Shown here: in pieces, positions 30,301 to 37,636 of the stretch | Numbering within the stretch: the first letter of the stretch is position 1 | Layout of the letters: every line of letters begins with the position of its first letter | Assembly (NCBI GenBank): GCA_964598535.1 | Contig: CAZRCI010000018.1 | Location: 45,242 to 109,241 of the forward strand | Source: JALHMI01 sp964598535 | GTDB lineage: Bacteria > Planctomycetota > Planctomycetia > Pirellulales > PALSA-1355 | DNA: 64,000 nucleotides | Reading direction: 5' to 3' | Notes under the pieces: model-generated | What the model saw: the letters and a program-made list of their open reading frames with translations, nothing else | The model's database searches: none | Told to the model about the DNA's origin: nothing | Made by a program: the position numbers and the translations under genes

Positions 30301-31678
30301 GACGGCCTCTCGCGAGCTGGAGGTGTTTCAGCTCGAAACGATCGAGGCCGCTGCCGCCGAGATCGCCATTCAACGGCTCTTTGTCGCGGCCGGCGGCCGG
30401 AGAAACCGAGATGTGCCCATCGTCGAAGCCGACAACAGCACATCTCGGCTTTACGTTCGGGCGAACCGAGAGGATCTGACCGCCATTCGCGAACTGCTCG
30501 TGAAGATGGGCGAGACCCGGTTGGCCCAGGCGGATGGCACGGGGGGCGGCATCCGAACCATTCCGTTTGCTGGCGATTCGCGTGCCGCGTTGGCCGAGAT
30601 CGAGCTCATCTGGCCACGATTGAGCAAAAGTCCGCTGCGCGTGCTACGGCCGGCCGACGGGCCGCGCAATCTTTTGCCACAGCGGCCGCTTCGCCCTGCG
30701 CCGAAGCCGGCCATTGGCGACGAGGGCCGCGCGCCCGATGCAAATGCCGCAGAGGCGCCGATCGAGGTGAAAACCTCGGGGCAAGAGGCCGCGCCCGCCC
30801 CGACGCCTTCTTCGTCCCTTCCTTCGGCATCGGCGTCTTCGCCCTCGGGACAAGCCGAAGAGCCCGCGGCGCAGTCCGACGAAACGCCGGCCGAGCCAGC
30901 ACCGATCATCGTCTCGCCGGGCGACGGCAAGATTACCATCATGTCGGACGACCCGGAGGCGATTGAGCAACTCGAGAAGCTGTTGCGCTCGTTCTCGCCG
31001 GCGACCGGGGCCGGTGGTCGCAGCATTTCGATTTATCCGTTGCGTAGCGCCGACAGCGTTACGGTTTCGGAATTGCTCCAACGCATCTTTCGCCGCGGAG
31101 CGTTCGACTTTGGAAGCGCGACCTCACCCACCATCGAGCCCGATGAGCGGCTCAATGCAATTGTCGTGTATGCGAATCGCAGCGATCACGCGGTGATCGC
31201 CCAGCTTCTGGAATCGCTCGATACGGATCAGGTGCCCGACTCGTTGGCAACGAACCGTCCGCTGCGGATTCGCGTGGAACACACCGATGCGGGTGGGATC
31301 GAACGCGTGCTGCAAGACATTTATCAAACGCAGCTCACGAGCGGCGCTCGTTCAAAACCGATTCCGGTTCCCAGCGGAGCGAGCCGCGACGTGGCCGCCG
31401 TGATCCAGCAACTCAACATTGCCGCTTCGGGGCCGCTCATGACGCTCGGCGTGGATGACGCGACGAACTCGATCGTGGTCATGGCGCCGCGGCCGTTGGC
31501 CGAGGAAGTCGCCGAACTTGTCGGCGAGCTCGACAAGGCTGCGCTCAGCGACAGCTCGCGCTCCGTGAAAGTTGTCCAGCTCAAGGCGACCGGCGCCGAC
31601 CAGGTCAAGCAGGTACTCGATCGCCTGATTCGCGATGCCACGCAACGGCAGGGTTCCGGCCGCCGCGGGCGTCGCTAG
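27392..31678 (+). CDS. Giant exported protein of tandem secretin N-domain (NolW-like) modules
   Basis: A 1428-residue exported protein with no enzymatic motif seen. After a signal peptide (MFCLFVGGPAMAQ) and a Pro/Ala/Ser linker, residues 71-152 resemble a secretin N0/STN-type domain (FNFRFQRWSDVLEWFAEQAG, then LLNGVLLTKGYTL). From about residue 160 there are roughly 15 modules of 65-90 residues, each with VYPLR/VYQLE entry, DAxAxVLxxLxP, a T-I/L-D-x-x-x-x-x-L strand and a final ADH/EQxxIxxxIEQL helix. This is the fold of secretin N1/N2 (NolW) domains. A Pro/Ala-rich spacer near residues 1080-1170 interrupts the array. No C-terminal secretin barrel is seen. It neighbours the gsp cluster, so a periplasmic scaffold role is inferred. 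Confidence 0.85.
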   Translation: MHAFPKMSRSLAILMFCLFVGGPAMAQAPVEPAASDSPPAAAQTTEAPPADSPPPAAEQPPASTSQTPVAEPKLRFNFRFQRWSDVLEWFAEQAGLSLVLDAPPPGTFNYSDDREYSVAESLDLLNGVLLTKGYTLMRRERMLILVDLSQGIPETLVPRVALEDLDDRGRFEIVSVLFSVGKRGVEDVVTEIGPLLSPRGKSQPLPKTGQVLVTDTAGVMRAINAVIESMPESRRADGSPPEKPQLAVYPLRSADADAAVKVLEALLPDAKFVRDPGANQLSAYATPTQQAAVKNVIEQLQATEGPAESRARFEVYQLEDADAPGALATLQPLVPTARLTIDPISKKLAAWGTPADHAILAKAIGQLVSTVQGTDDRQVEVYRLGKAVPATVAAMLPTIVPRARVAVDTPTNSLVVLATLADHKTVRATIEQIESQKPTGGSPEMRLYPVGQTPPATISAVLQPLIPQATITPDSVNKRLAISASPADHSIAKQVIDEYLASVPGEDERKLVIYPVTTAERARFQSLLTTLSTDFPNVKIVLDAEPGELAVWAMPAEHEVISGIIAQLKQARPAAEAYRLVAYPVRAADPTSVLTVLKTLFPSTQIVLDTKTRKLVAWANPAEQDAIKSLVEQMDSDEGGELQSQLMSHPVDGFDPSTAILTLRTLLPDVTITSDPTAKTLVAFARKSDHEKIAAALKQMRPAHDAEHRPRVVAYPVGASDPSVLYPLVTALVPTARVVPNAANGTIAVWATPADHVAIKAAIEEIVASGTDETAPRVTVYSLKEVSAAGIVSALQTTVPQARIGVGQNPRKLVVWARPAEHATIRATLDELDKEEMDGQGNVLKAYQIRTADPATLLSNLQVLFAPRPTVRLSLDLKNRKIVAMAAPGEQETIQRVIDEIESGSPLDADATFEVHPLRDADSAVVMQVLTNLLKDSQAVLSTDARGEQLVAVATPEQQQTIRDAIQRLQTASRELEVFQLETIEAAAAEIAIQRLFVAAGGRRNRDVPIVEADNSTSRLYVRANREDLTAIRELLVKMGETRLAQADGTGGGIRTIPFAGDSRAALAEIELIWPRLSKSPLRVLRPADGPRNLLPQRPLRPAPKPAIGDEGRAPDANAAEAPIEVKTSGQEAAPAPTPSSSLPSASASSPSGQAEEPAAQSDETPAEPAPIIVSPGDGKITIMSDDPEAIEQLEKLLRSFSPATGAGGRSISIYPLRSADSVTVSELLQRIFRRGAFDFGSATSPTIEPDERLNAIVVYANRSDHAVIAQLLESLDTDQVPDSLATNRPLRIRVEHTDAGGIERVLQDIYQTQLTSGARSKPIPVPSGASRDVAAVIQQLNIAASGPLMTLGVDDATNSIVVMAPRPLAEEVAELVGELDKAALSDSSRSVKVVQLKATGADQVKQVLDRLIRDATQRQGSGRRGRR

Positions 31679-31706
31679 CGGGGGCGGCACTGCCATTCAA
31701 GCCGTA

Positions 31707-32450
31707 TCAGCGGCTCGGCGGCTGCGAGGTGGCCGGCGTGCCCGTCGGACCCGTGGCTGCCGCTTTCGAGGTTGCTTTGGCCAACTCGGCCGGCGTTAGC
31801 AGGCCATCGCCGTTCAGATCGTAACGATTGAACTCCGCCACCTCGGTTGCTCGCAGACGCGGGGAAAACTCTGAGAGCGTTAGCTGAGCATCGCCGTCCG
31901 TGTCTCGCTCGATAAACCAGCCGGGCGTTCCGCCGGCAACCGGCGCGACGAACTTGGTGTCGCGTTGCCGATCGAGCGCATTGGCCGGAATGGCCGTGTC
32001 GTTCGGAGCTTCCGTTGCCGGTTGCGGTTCTCCTTGTCCGCCCCCCTTCGAAAGCCGTATGCGCCGGCCCGAGCCGTAGGTGGCCAGATGCCGGGCAAAT
32101 TCCTCCACGGTCAGCTGACCGTCGCCGTTCACGTCCGCCGTTGCCGGCTGGCCTTGCATGGCCTGCCACTCCTCGGCGTCCACGCGGCCGTCGCCGTTTG
32201 TGTCGTGGCGTCGCACGACCCGCTCGGCGTAGCGCATCAGCTTGGACGTGATGGCGACCGAGGGTTGCGGGGGGGCGTCTGGTGAGCTGGCAGTCGCCGA
32301 GGGCAGGGGGGCGTCAGAAGCCTCGACGCGCGTTCCGGGCCGGCATGCAGTCGCTGCCAACACCAGAACGAGGGGCCAGTGCCTACGGAGCCACCGCCTC
32401 CAGCCGAGCTTACCTTGGGGCCAGGATTCATGGGTCAAAGAAATTCGCAA
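31707..32450 (-). CDS. EF-hand-containing lipoprotein-like exported protein
   Basis: A 247-residue protein with four EF-hand calcium loops: DTNGDGRVDAEE, DVNGDGQLTVEE, DTDGDAQLTLSE and DLNGDGLLTPAE. The first, second and fourth are near-canonical; the third has Ala for Gly at position 6. The N-terminus has a basic region and a hydrophobic stretch ending AATAC, a probable lipobox, so the protein is likely a lipoprotein. Planctomycetes use EF-hand modules widely in secreted proteins. It converges on the tandem-N-domain gene (28-bp gap) and diverges from gspE. Confidence 0.85.
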   Translation of the reverse strand: MRISLTHESWPQGKLGWRRWLRRHWPLVLVLAATACRPGTRVEASDAPLPSATASSPDAPPQPSVAITSKLMRYAERVVRRHDTNGDGRVDAEEWQAMQGQPATADVNGDGQLTVEEFARHLATYGSGRRIRLSKGGGQGEPQPATEAPNDTAIPANALDRQRDTKFVAPVAGGTPGWFIERDTDGDAQLTLSEFSPRLRATEVAEFNRYDLNGDGLLTPAELAKATSKAAATGPTGTPATSQPPSR

Positions 32451-32524
32451 AGTCTTTTTGTCCCAGAGGGATACGTTAATGGCTCTGAGGGGGCGATTGG
32501 CCCTGTGTGGCGCGGAACCGGCTC

Positions 32525-32553
32525 TTGACAGCGACCAATCCCATCACTTAAAG
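32525..32553 (+). promoter_or_regulatory. Candidate sigma-70-like promoter for the gsp operon
   Basis: TTGACA (exact -35 consensus) and TTAAAG (three matches to the -10 consensus) are spaced by 17 bp, about 340 bp before gspE. The long leader and weak -10 keep this tentative. Confidence 0.35.
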
Positions 32554-32629
32554 TACATATGTTCGCATGCCGGGTGGGGCGCGGTCAACACTGCGATCCT
32601 TACCCGCCCCCGAATCCATCCCACCTGTT

Positions 32630-32661
32630 TTTGCACGCCATCGTGTTTGCACGCCACCGTG
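32630..32661. repeat. Tandem 16-bp repeat upstream of gspE
   Basis: TTTGCACGCCATCGTG at 32630-32645 is followed directly by TTTGCACGCCACCGTG at 32646-32661, with one difference. Two adjacent copies about 230 bp before gspE could bind a regulator, but there is no direct sign of function. Confidence 0.6.
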
Positions 32662-32889
32662 CCTGCCGACAGTTGTCAGCTTTGCCTCGGAGTGGGCCTG
32701 AGCTGATTCGTTTTTGACAACCGAGAAGTGTACCAGCGGAGATTGGTCCACGCTGCTAGCTGGCATGACAGCCTTCGAGAGCGTGGCTTTGTCGGATAGC
32801 CGCCCCAACTGGAAAGGATTTCCACGTTGAAGGGCATCCTGCCTTGTTTGCCTGCCTGCCGCCCATTTGCCCTCCGGGGATAGTCCGCC

Positions 32890-34584
32890 ATGATTGCCGG
32901 CCCAAGCCTTGTTAAGCAAGGTCATCTCGACGATCAGCAATTTGCTCGCGTTCGCGATGCGCTGGCGGCCGGCCGCCGGTTGGACGAGATCCTTCTCGAA
33001 TCGGGCTTCGTCAGCGAAGAGAACGCGCTGGCTGCCGTGGGCCAGGCTCTGGGGCTCGAGACGATCGATCTGGCCCACACGGAAATCGATCGCAGCCTGC
33101 TCGAAAAATTTCCCATCAAATTGATCCACCAGTACCGCGTTTTTCCGGTCGCCTGGAGAGACGACTCGCTGGTCGTCGCCACGGGCGATCCGTACGATCT
33201 GCAGGCGCTCGATGCCGTGAGCGCGGCGACGGGTTGGAGCGTGATGCCTGTATTGGCGCCGCCCGCCGAGTTGGCCAAGCTCATCAAGACGCATCTTGGC
33301 GTTGGCGCGGAGACGGTCGATGGCCTGCTCGCCCAACGCGAGGAAGAGTCCGGCGTCGAGATGCTCGAAGATCTCGAGTGGGACCGGTCCGAAGCGTCCG
33401 AGATGGCGCAAGAAGCGTCCGTCGTGCGGCTGGTGAACGAAATTCTTTCCGAAGCCGTCGAGGCCCGGGCCAGCGATATCCACATCGAGTCGCAAGCCTC
33501 GGGAATCAAGATTCGTTATCGCATCGATGGCGTGCTTCAGTCACAGCCGATGCCGCCCGAGATCAACCGCTTTCAGGCCGCGATCATCAGCCGTCTGAAG
33601 ATCATGGCCCGGCTCAATATCGCCGAGAAACGCGTGCCGCAAGACGGCCGCATCAAGCTCAAGGTCTCGGGCCGCGAGATCGACATTCGTTTGTCGATCA
33701 TTCCCATGCTGCACGGCGAAGGCATCGTCATGCGTATCCTCGACAAGGAACGCATGAACTTCTCGCTTCGCGGCGTCGGCATGGACGAGGACGTTCACCA
33801 GCAGTTCAGCAAGCTTATCTCGTTGCCGCACGGCATCATCCTGGTGACGGGGCCGACGGGGTCCGGTAAGACGACGAGCCTCTACAGCGCGCTCACCGAA
33901 ATCAAGAGCGACGAGATCAAGATCGTCACGACCGAAGATCCCGTCGAGTATCAGCTTGAGGGCATCAACCAGATTCAGGTCCATGCGAAGGTCGGGTTGA
34001 CCTTCGCCGCGAGCCTTCGCGCCATCTTGCGGCACGATCCGGATGTCGTGCTGGTCGGCGAAATTCGCGACTTGGAAACCGCCGAGAACGCGATCCAGGC
34101 TTCGCTCACGGGCCACTTGGTTTTCAGCACGTTGCACACCAACGACGCGGCTGGCGCGTTCATGCGAATCATCGACATGGGGGTCGAACCGTTTTTAGTT
34201 TGCAGCACCGTCGCGGGCGTGATGGCCCAGCGCCTGGTACGTGTGTTGTGTACCGAGTGCCGGCAAGCTTATGTGCCCAAGCGGGATGAAGTGCCCGACG
34301 ATTTCCCGCTCGATGCGTTGTTGGCCGAGGGAACTTCGCTCTATCAGCCGGTCGGTTGTCGCCGTTGCCGCGGCAAAGGGTACGCCGGCCGTTTGGGGCT
34401 GTTTGAGCTCCTGGTCACGAGCGACGAGATTCGCCAACTGGCCGGCGAGCGCGTCGCTTCTCACAAGATCAAGAAAATCGCGATGCAGGCGGGAATGCGA
34501 ACGCTGCGCCAGGACGGCTGGCGCAAGGTGATCAAAGGCCTGACGACCATCGACGAAGTGATGCGAGTTACCGGGGCCGACTGA
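32890..34584 (+). CDS. gspE: Type II secretion ATPase GspE
   Basis: A 564-residue ATPase that powers pseudopilus assembly on the cytoplasmic side of the inner membrane. An N-terminal GspE_N (MshEN-like) region covers about 1-150. The ATPase core has Walker A GPTGSGKTT near residue 321, the Asp box in TTEDPVEYQLEGI, Walker B VVLVGEIRDLETAE and the His box THLVFSTLHTNDA-type segment (LTGHLVFSTLHTND). A zinc-binding tetracysteine pair is present as CTEC (about 453) and CRRC (about 490). Length matches GspE/PilB. It is the first gene of the gsp run; gspF follows after 26 bp. Confidence 0.95.
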   Translation: MIAGPSLVKQGHLDDQQFARVRDALAAGRRLDEILLESGFVSEENALAAVGQALGLETIDLAHTEIDRSLLEKFPIKLIHQYRVFPVAWRDDSLVVATGDPYDLQALDAVSAATGWSVMPVLAPPAELAKLIKTHLGVGAETVDGLLAQREEESGVEMLEDLEWDRSEASEMAQEASVVRLVNEILSEAVEARASDIHIESQASGIKIRYRIDGVLQSQPMPPEINRFQAAIISRLKIMARLNIAEKRVPQDGRIKLKVSGREIDIRLSIIPMLHGEGIVMRILDKERMNFSLRGVGMDEDVHQQFSKLISLPHGIILVTGPTGSGKTTSLYSALTEIKSDEIKIVTTEDPVEYQLEGINQIQVHAKVGLTFAASLRAILRHDPDVVLVGEIRDLETAENAIQASLTGHLVFSTLHTNDAAGAFMRIIDMGVEPFLVCSTVAGVMAQRLVRVLCTECRQAYVPKRDEVPDDFPLDALLAEGTSLYQPVGCRRCRGKGYAGRLGLFELLVTSDEIRQLAGERVASHKIKKIAMQAGMRTLRQDGWRKVIKGLTTIDEVMRVTGAD

Positions 34585-34610
34585 GCGCGTCGCAGAAACC
34601 GAAAATTATC

Positions 34611-35819
34611 ATGCCCGAATTTGCCTACACAGCGCGAAATCTTGCCGGAGCCAACGTGGCCGGCACGCTCACGGCCGCCAGCCGTCGCGAAGCGCTCTGC
34701 GCGTTGGGCGACCGGCAGCTCTTTCCGCTCACGGTTACCGACGCCGCGCCGCCGCGTGCCAACTGGGGACGCCCTCGTAAGGTAAAGACCGCCGCGCTCG
34801 CGCAAACTCTCACGCAATTGGCAGACCTGCTGCAGAGCGGCGTGCCGCTGATGCGCTCGCTCGATGTCTTGGCCGAACAGGCCGTGCATCCAACACTGGT
34901 CGAAGTCCTGGCCGACGTTCGGAATCTCGTGGCCGAAGGCACCCCGCTCGACGAGGCGCTGCAACGGCACCCGCAGGTGTTCAGCGAACTGACGATCAGC
35001 ATGGTTCGCGCCGGCAGCGAGGGCGCATTCTTGGAAGATGCCCTCAAACGCACGGCCGACTTTCTGGAAAAGCAAGAAGAATTGCGTGGCAAGGTCGTCG
35101 GCGCCATGACCTATCCCGCGATCCTGGCCGGCGCGGGCGTGTTCATCACCGTCGTGCTGGTGGTTTTCTTCGTGCCCAAGTTCTCCGACTTGTTCAAGAG
35201 CATGGAGGAGCGCGGCGGCCTGCCGATCGCCACGACCGCGCTGCTAGCGCTGAGCGATACGCTGGGCAAGTATGGCATCCTGATCGCGGCTGCCGTTGGC
35301 GGCGCGGTCTACTGGGGGCGCAAGCAGCTCGCCACCGAGCGAGGCCGCGTATTTGCCGACCGTACGAAACTGAAGATTCCCATCGCAGGCAAGATTTTTC
35401 TCGGCTACGCTACTTCCCGCTTTTGCCGCGTGCTCGGCACGTTGCTGCATAACGGCGTGCCGCTGATCAAGTCGCTCGAAATCTCCAGCGATTCCAGCGG
35501 CAATCGCGTTCTGGCGGACGCCATCAAACTCTCCGCTGAAAACGTCTCCTCCGGCGAGACGCTGGCCAAGCCGCTTGCTGAGTGCGGGCTGATTCCCCGC
35601 CCGGTGATGGCCATGATCAGCGTGGCCGAGGAATCGAACAATCTCGACAACGTGCTGGTCAACATTGCCGACGGCATCGACCGCCAAACCAGCCGCCAAC
35701 TCGACCTGATGGTTCGCCTGCTCGAACCGTTGACGCTACTGATCATGGCCAGCGCGATACTGTTCGTGTTGGTCGCGTTGCTCCTGCCGGTGTTCCAAAT
35801 GAGCTCCACGGTGCAATGA
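34611..35819 (+). CDS. gspF: Type II secretion inner-membrane platform protein GspF
   Basis: A 402-residue platform protein. Two T2SSF repeats are seen: the first with LTQLADLLQSGVPLMRSLDVL, and the second with FCRVLGTLLHNGVPLIKSLEI. Three hydrophobic segments follow the GspF topology (VVGAMTYPAILAGAGVFITVVLVVFF, IAAAVGGAVYW and LTLLIMASAILFVLVALLLPVF). GspF links the ATPase to the pseudopilus. The start is the ATG at 34611, 26 bp after gspE. The last gene before a clear gap of about 100 bp to gspG. Confidence 0.95.
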   Translation: MPEFAYTARNLAGANVAGTLTAASRREALCALGDRQLFPLTVTDAAPPRANWGRPRKVKTAALAQTLTQLADLLQSGVPLMRSLDVLAEQAVHPTLVEVLADVRNLVAEGTPLDEALQRHPQVFSELTISMVRAGSEGAFLEDALKRTADFLEKQEELRGKVVGAMTYPAILAGAGVFITVVLVVFFVPKFSDLFKSMEERGGLPIATTALLALSDTLGKYGILIAAAVGGAVYWGRKQLATERGRVFADRTKLKIPIAGKIFLGYATSRFCRVLGTLLHNGVPLIKSLEISSDSSGNRVLADAIKLSAENVSSGETLAKPLAECGLIPRPVMAMISVAEESNNLDNVLVNIADGIDRQTSRQLDLMVRLLEPLTLLIMASAILFVLVALLLPVFQMSSTVQ

Positions 35820-35921
35820 CAACTTGCCCAAAAAACCATACGCCGTCCGTGGCGTTCCGCGTATCGCTTTGAACTAAATCTGTTTCACCTGAGAACTGAG
35901 AATTTTAGGAGGGCTACCAAC

Positions 35922-36386
35922 ATGGAAATTCGCAAGACAAGAAAATCACGGCGAAAAGGCTTCACGCTTATGGAAGTCTTGCTGGTGCTCGTCATCCTGG
36001 TCGTGCTGATGGGCTTCGCGGTTCCGTCGCTGCTGGGCAGCAAGAAGAAAGCGGACATTGACGCCGCCAAAACCCAGATTGGGTTGTTCCGCACCGCCCT
36101 CGAAAAATATGCGCTCGACATGAATACATTCCCGTCGACCGAGTCGGGTTTGGACGCGCTGATTGTTGAGCCCAGCGATGTCGAGGAAGAGCAGCTTGCC
36201 AATTGGGCCGGCCCGTACATCACCACCAGTGCCAAGGAAGCCCCGCGCGATCCCTGGGGACAGAAGTACTACTACGCGTTTCCTTCGACCCACGACAGCG
36301 AATATCCGGACATCTGGTCCGCCGGTCCCGACACGAAGGAAGGTACCGACGACGACGTCGTCAATTGGTCCAAGGACAAAGAATAA
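35922..36386 (+). CDS. gspG: Major pseudopilin GspG
   Basis: A 154-residue pseudopilin with the prepilin peptidase site KG/FTLMEVLLVLVILVVLMGFAV (G-F cleavage, Glu at +5). The C-terminal calcium-binding loop region GTDDDVVNWS and a DPWGQKYYY strand are typical GspG features; the loop acidic residues bind Ca2+ in characterised proteins. It is the main building block of the pseudopilus. A strong ribosome site (AGGAGGG) lies about 8 bases before the ATG. A hairpin follows the gene. Confidence 0.95.
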   Translation: MEIRKTRKSRRKGFTLMEVLLVLVILVVLMGFAVPSLLGSKKKADIDAAKTQIGLFRTALEKYALDMNTFPSTESGLDALIVEPSDVEEEQLANWAGPYITTSAKEAPRDPWGQKYYYAFPSTHDSEYPDIWSAGPDTKEGTDDDVVNWSKDKE

Positions 36387-36479
36387 ACGGCGCCTCGCCC
36401 GCGGCGATTTCGCGGGGGAGAACGCACCGCGGCCGGCAACCTTGACGCTTCCAGTCCAGGTCGGTCGTAAGAGTGAACA

Positions 36480-36510
36480 TGGGTACGCCCGCAGTTCGGG
36501 GGCGTACCCA
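36480..36510 (+). terminator. 11-bp hairpin between gspG and gspH
   Basis: TGGGTACGCCC (36480-36490) pairs perfectly with GGGCGTACCCA (36500-36510), with a 9-base loop, about 95 bp after the gspG stop. An A-run rather than a T-run follows. It may attenuate transcription or protect the upstream gspG mRNA. Confidence 0.5.
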
Positions 36511-36548
36511 AACGGTCGACAGAAAAAGGCCCCCGAGGTTTCATCCAG

Positions 36549-37154
36549 ATGCAAGTACCCGCCTCTCCAAAACGTGGTGGATATACGCTTTCCGAAGTGT
36601 TGCTCGTTCTCGGAGTGATCGCCGGCGTGGCGGCGCTCGCGCAACCCGCTCTTCGTTCTTCGCTGGGCGATAGCCGCCTCCGTTCGGCTGCCCGGCAGGT
36701 TCGCACCGAGCTGGCAAAAACGCGGTTGCGGGCCATGCAGTCGGGCACCGCGCAGCTTTTCCGCTACCAGGTCGAGCGCAATTGCTTTGAAATCGTTCCG
36801 GCGGACTTCGATTCCGAGGAACGCATCGAGGGCGTGCCATCGGCGGCCGATCTCGCCGCGGCGGTTCCCGCAAGTCCCGCACCCAGCGCCGACGCGGTTG
36901 CGCAACCGCGCACAGAGCCGGTCCAGCGCGAGCTTCCCGAAGGGGTCTCCTTTGGCCCGATCGAAGAGCGTCGTACCGCCGAGATCGACGAAGAAGGTTG
37001 GACCGAGCCGATCGTGTTCTATCCGAATGGCCGCGCCGCGGACGCCACGATTCGTCTTCGTGGCGAACGGGGGGCCGTGGTCGACGTGTCTCTGCGGGGG
37101 CTGACGGGCGTGGCCACGGCCAGCAAACCGCGCCACGAAAAGGCTTTCCAATGA
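36549..37154 (+). CDS. gspH: GspH-like minor pseudopilin
   Basis: A 201-residue pseudopilin. The prepilin site reads RGGYTLSEVLLVLGVIAGVAALA, with Y at +1 rather than F and Glu at +5. The DSRLRSAARQVRTELAKTRLRAMQSG segment fits the GspH helix, and a beta-rich C-terminal region follows. GspH assignment is by order and length, as the C-terminal half is diverged. A GAGG ribosome site lies 10 bases before the ATG at 36549. Its stop overlaps gspI (ATGA). Confidence 0.82.
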   Translation: MQVPASPKRGGYTLSEVLLVLGVIAGVAALAQPALRSSLGDSRLRSAARQVRTELAKTRLRAMQSGTAQLFRYQVERNCFEIVPADFDSEERIEGVPSAADLAAAVPASPAPSADAVAQPRTEPVQRELPEGVSFGPIEERRTAEIDEEGWTEPIVFYPNGRAADATIRLRGERGAVVDVSLRGLTGVATASKPRHEKAFQ

Positions 37155-37636
37155 GACGCTCGCGGCGGCGCGGGTTCTCGCTGTTGGAAGTGCTGTTGGC
37201 CATGGCCATCCTGATCGGCTCATCCATCGTGCTCATGGAACTCGCGTCGATCGGCATGCGGCATGCCGCCAGCGCGCGCGATCTTGCCGAGGCGCAACGC
37301 CTTTGCCAGTCGAAGCTCAATGAGATTGTCGTGGGCATCGCGCCGGCAGAGACGATCCGGCCAATGCCTTGCGAGGACAATCCTCGCTGGATCTGCTGGG
37401 TCAACGTCCAGCCGGCGGAGCAGCCCGGACTCGCCTTGCTTGAAGTGGGCGTCGCTCAGGAACTCGTTCCCAACAAGCAAACCAATCGCTTCACGCTGCA
37501 GCGTTGGATTCGCGCCCCAAAATCCCGTCAGGAACAATCGGCACAACAAGAGATCCTGGCCGCCGGCGCAGCCACCTCCGCTCAATGGCCGTCGCCGACC
37601 ACCGCGAACGGCGTGCTGGGAGGGGCGGGCCGATGA
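37151..37636 (+). CDS. gspI: GspI-like minor pseudopilin
   Basis: A 161-residue pseudopilin starting MRRSRRRGFSLLEVLLAMAI, with the prepilin cleavage site after RRG and Glu at +5. The next region SARDLAEAQRLCQSKLNEIVVG fits the GspI helix. It overlaps gspH and gspJ by ATGA-type junctions, pointing to translational coupling. GspI initiates pseudopilus assembly with J and K. The C-terminal 50 residues are Gln/Ala-rich and not family-like. Confidence 0.85.
   Translation: MRRSRRRGFSLLEVLLAMAILIGSSIVLMELASIGMRHAASARDLAEAQRLCQSKLNEIVVGIAPAETIRPMPCEDNPRWICWVNVQPAEQPGLALLEVGVAQELVPNKQTNRFTLQRWIRAPKSRQEQSAQQEILAAGAATSAQWPSPTTANGVLGGAGR

Larger units (their letters stand above)
32451..32889. other. 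Divergent intergenic region upstream of gspE, no gene seen
   Basis: This 439-bp gap has no supported gene. It contains a possible promoter (TTGACA at 32525-32530, 17 bp, then TTAAAG at 32548-32553, a weak -10) toward gspE. It also holds a 16-bp tandem repeat at 32630-32661, and a second TTGACA-like site near 32714. Confidence 0.5.
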
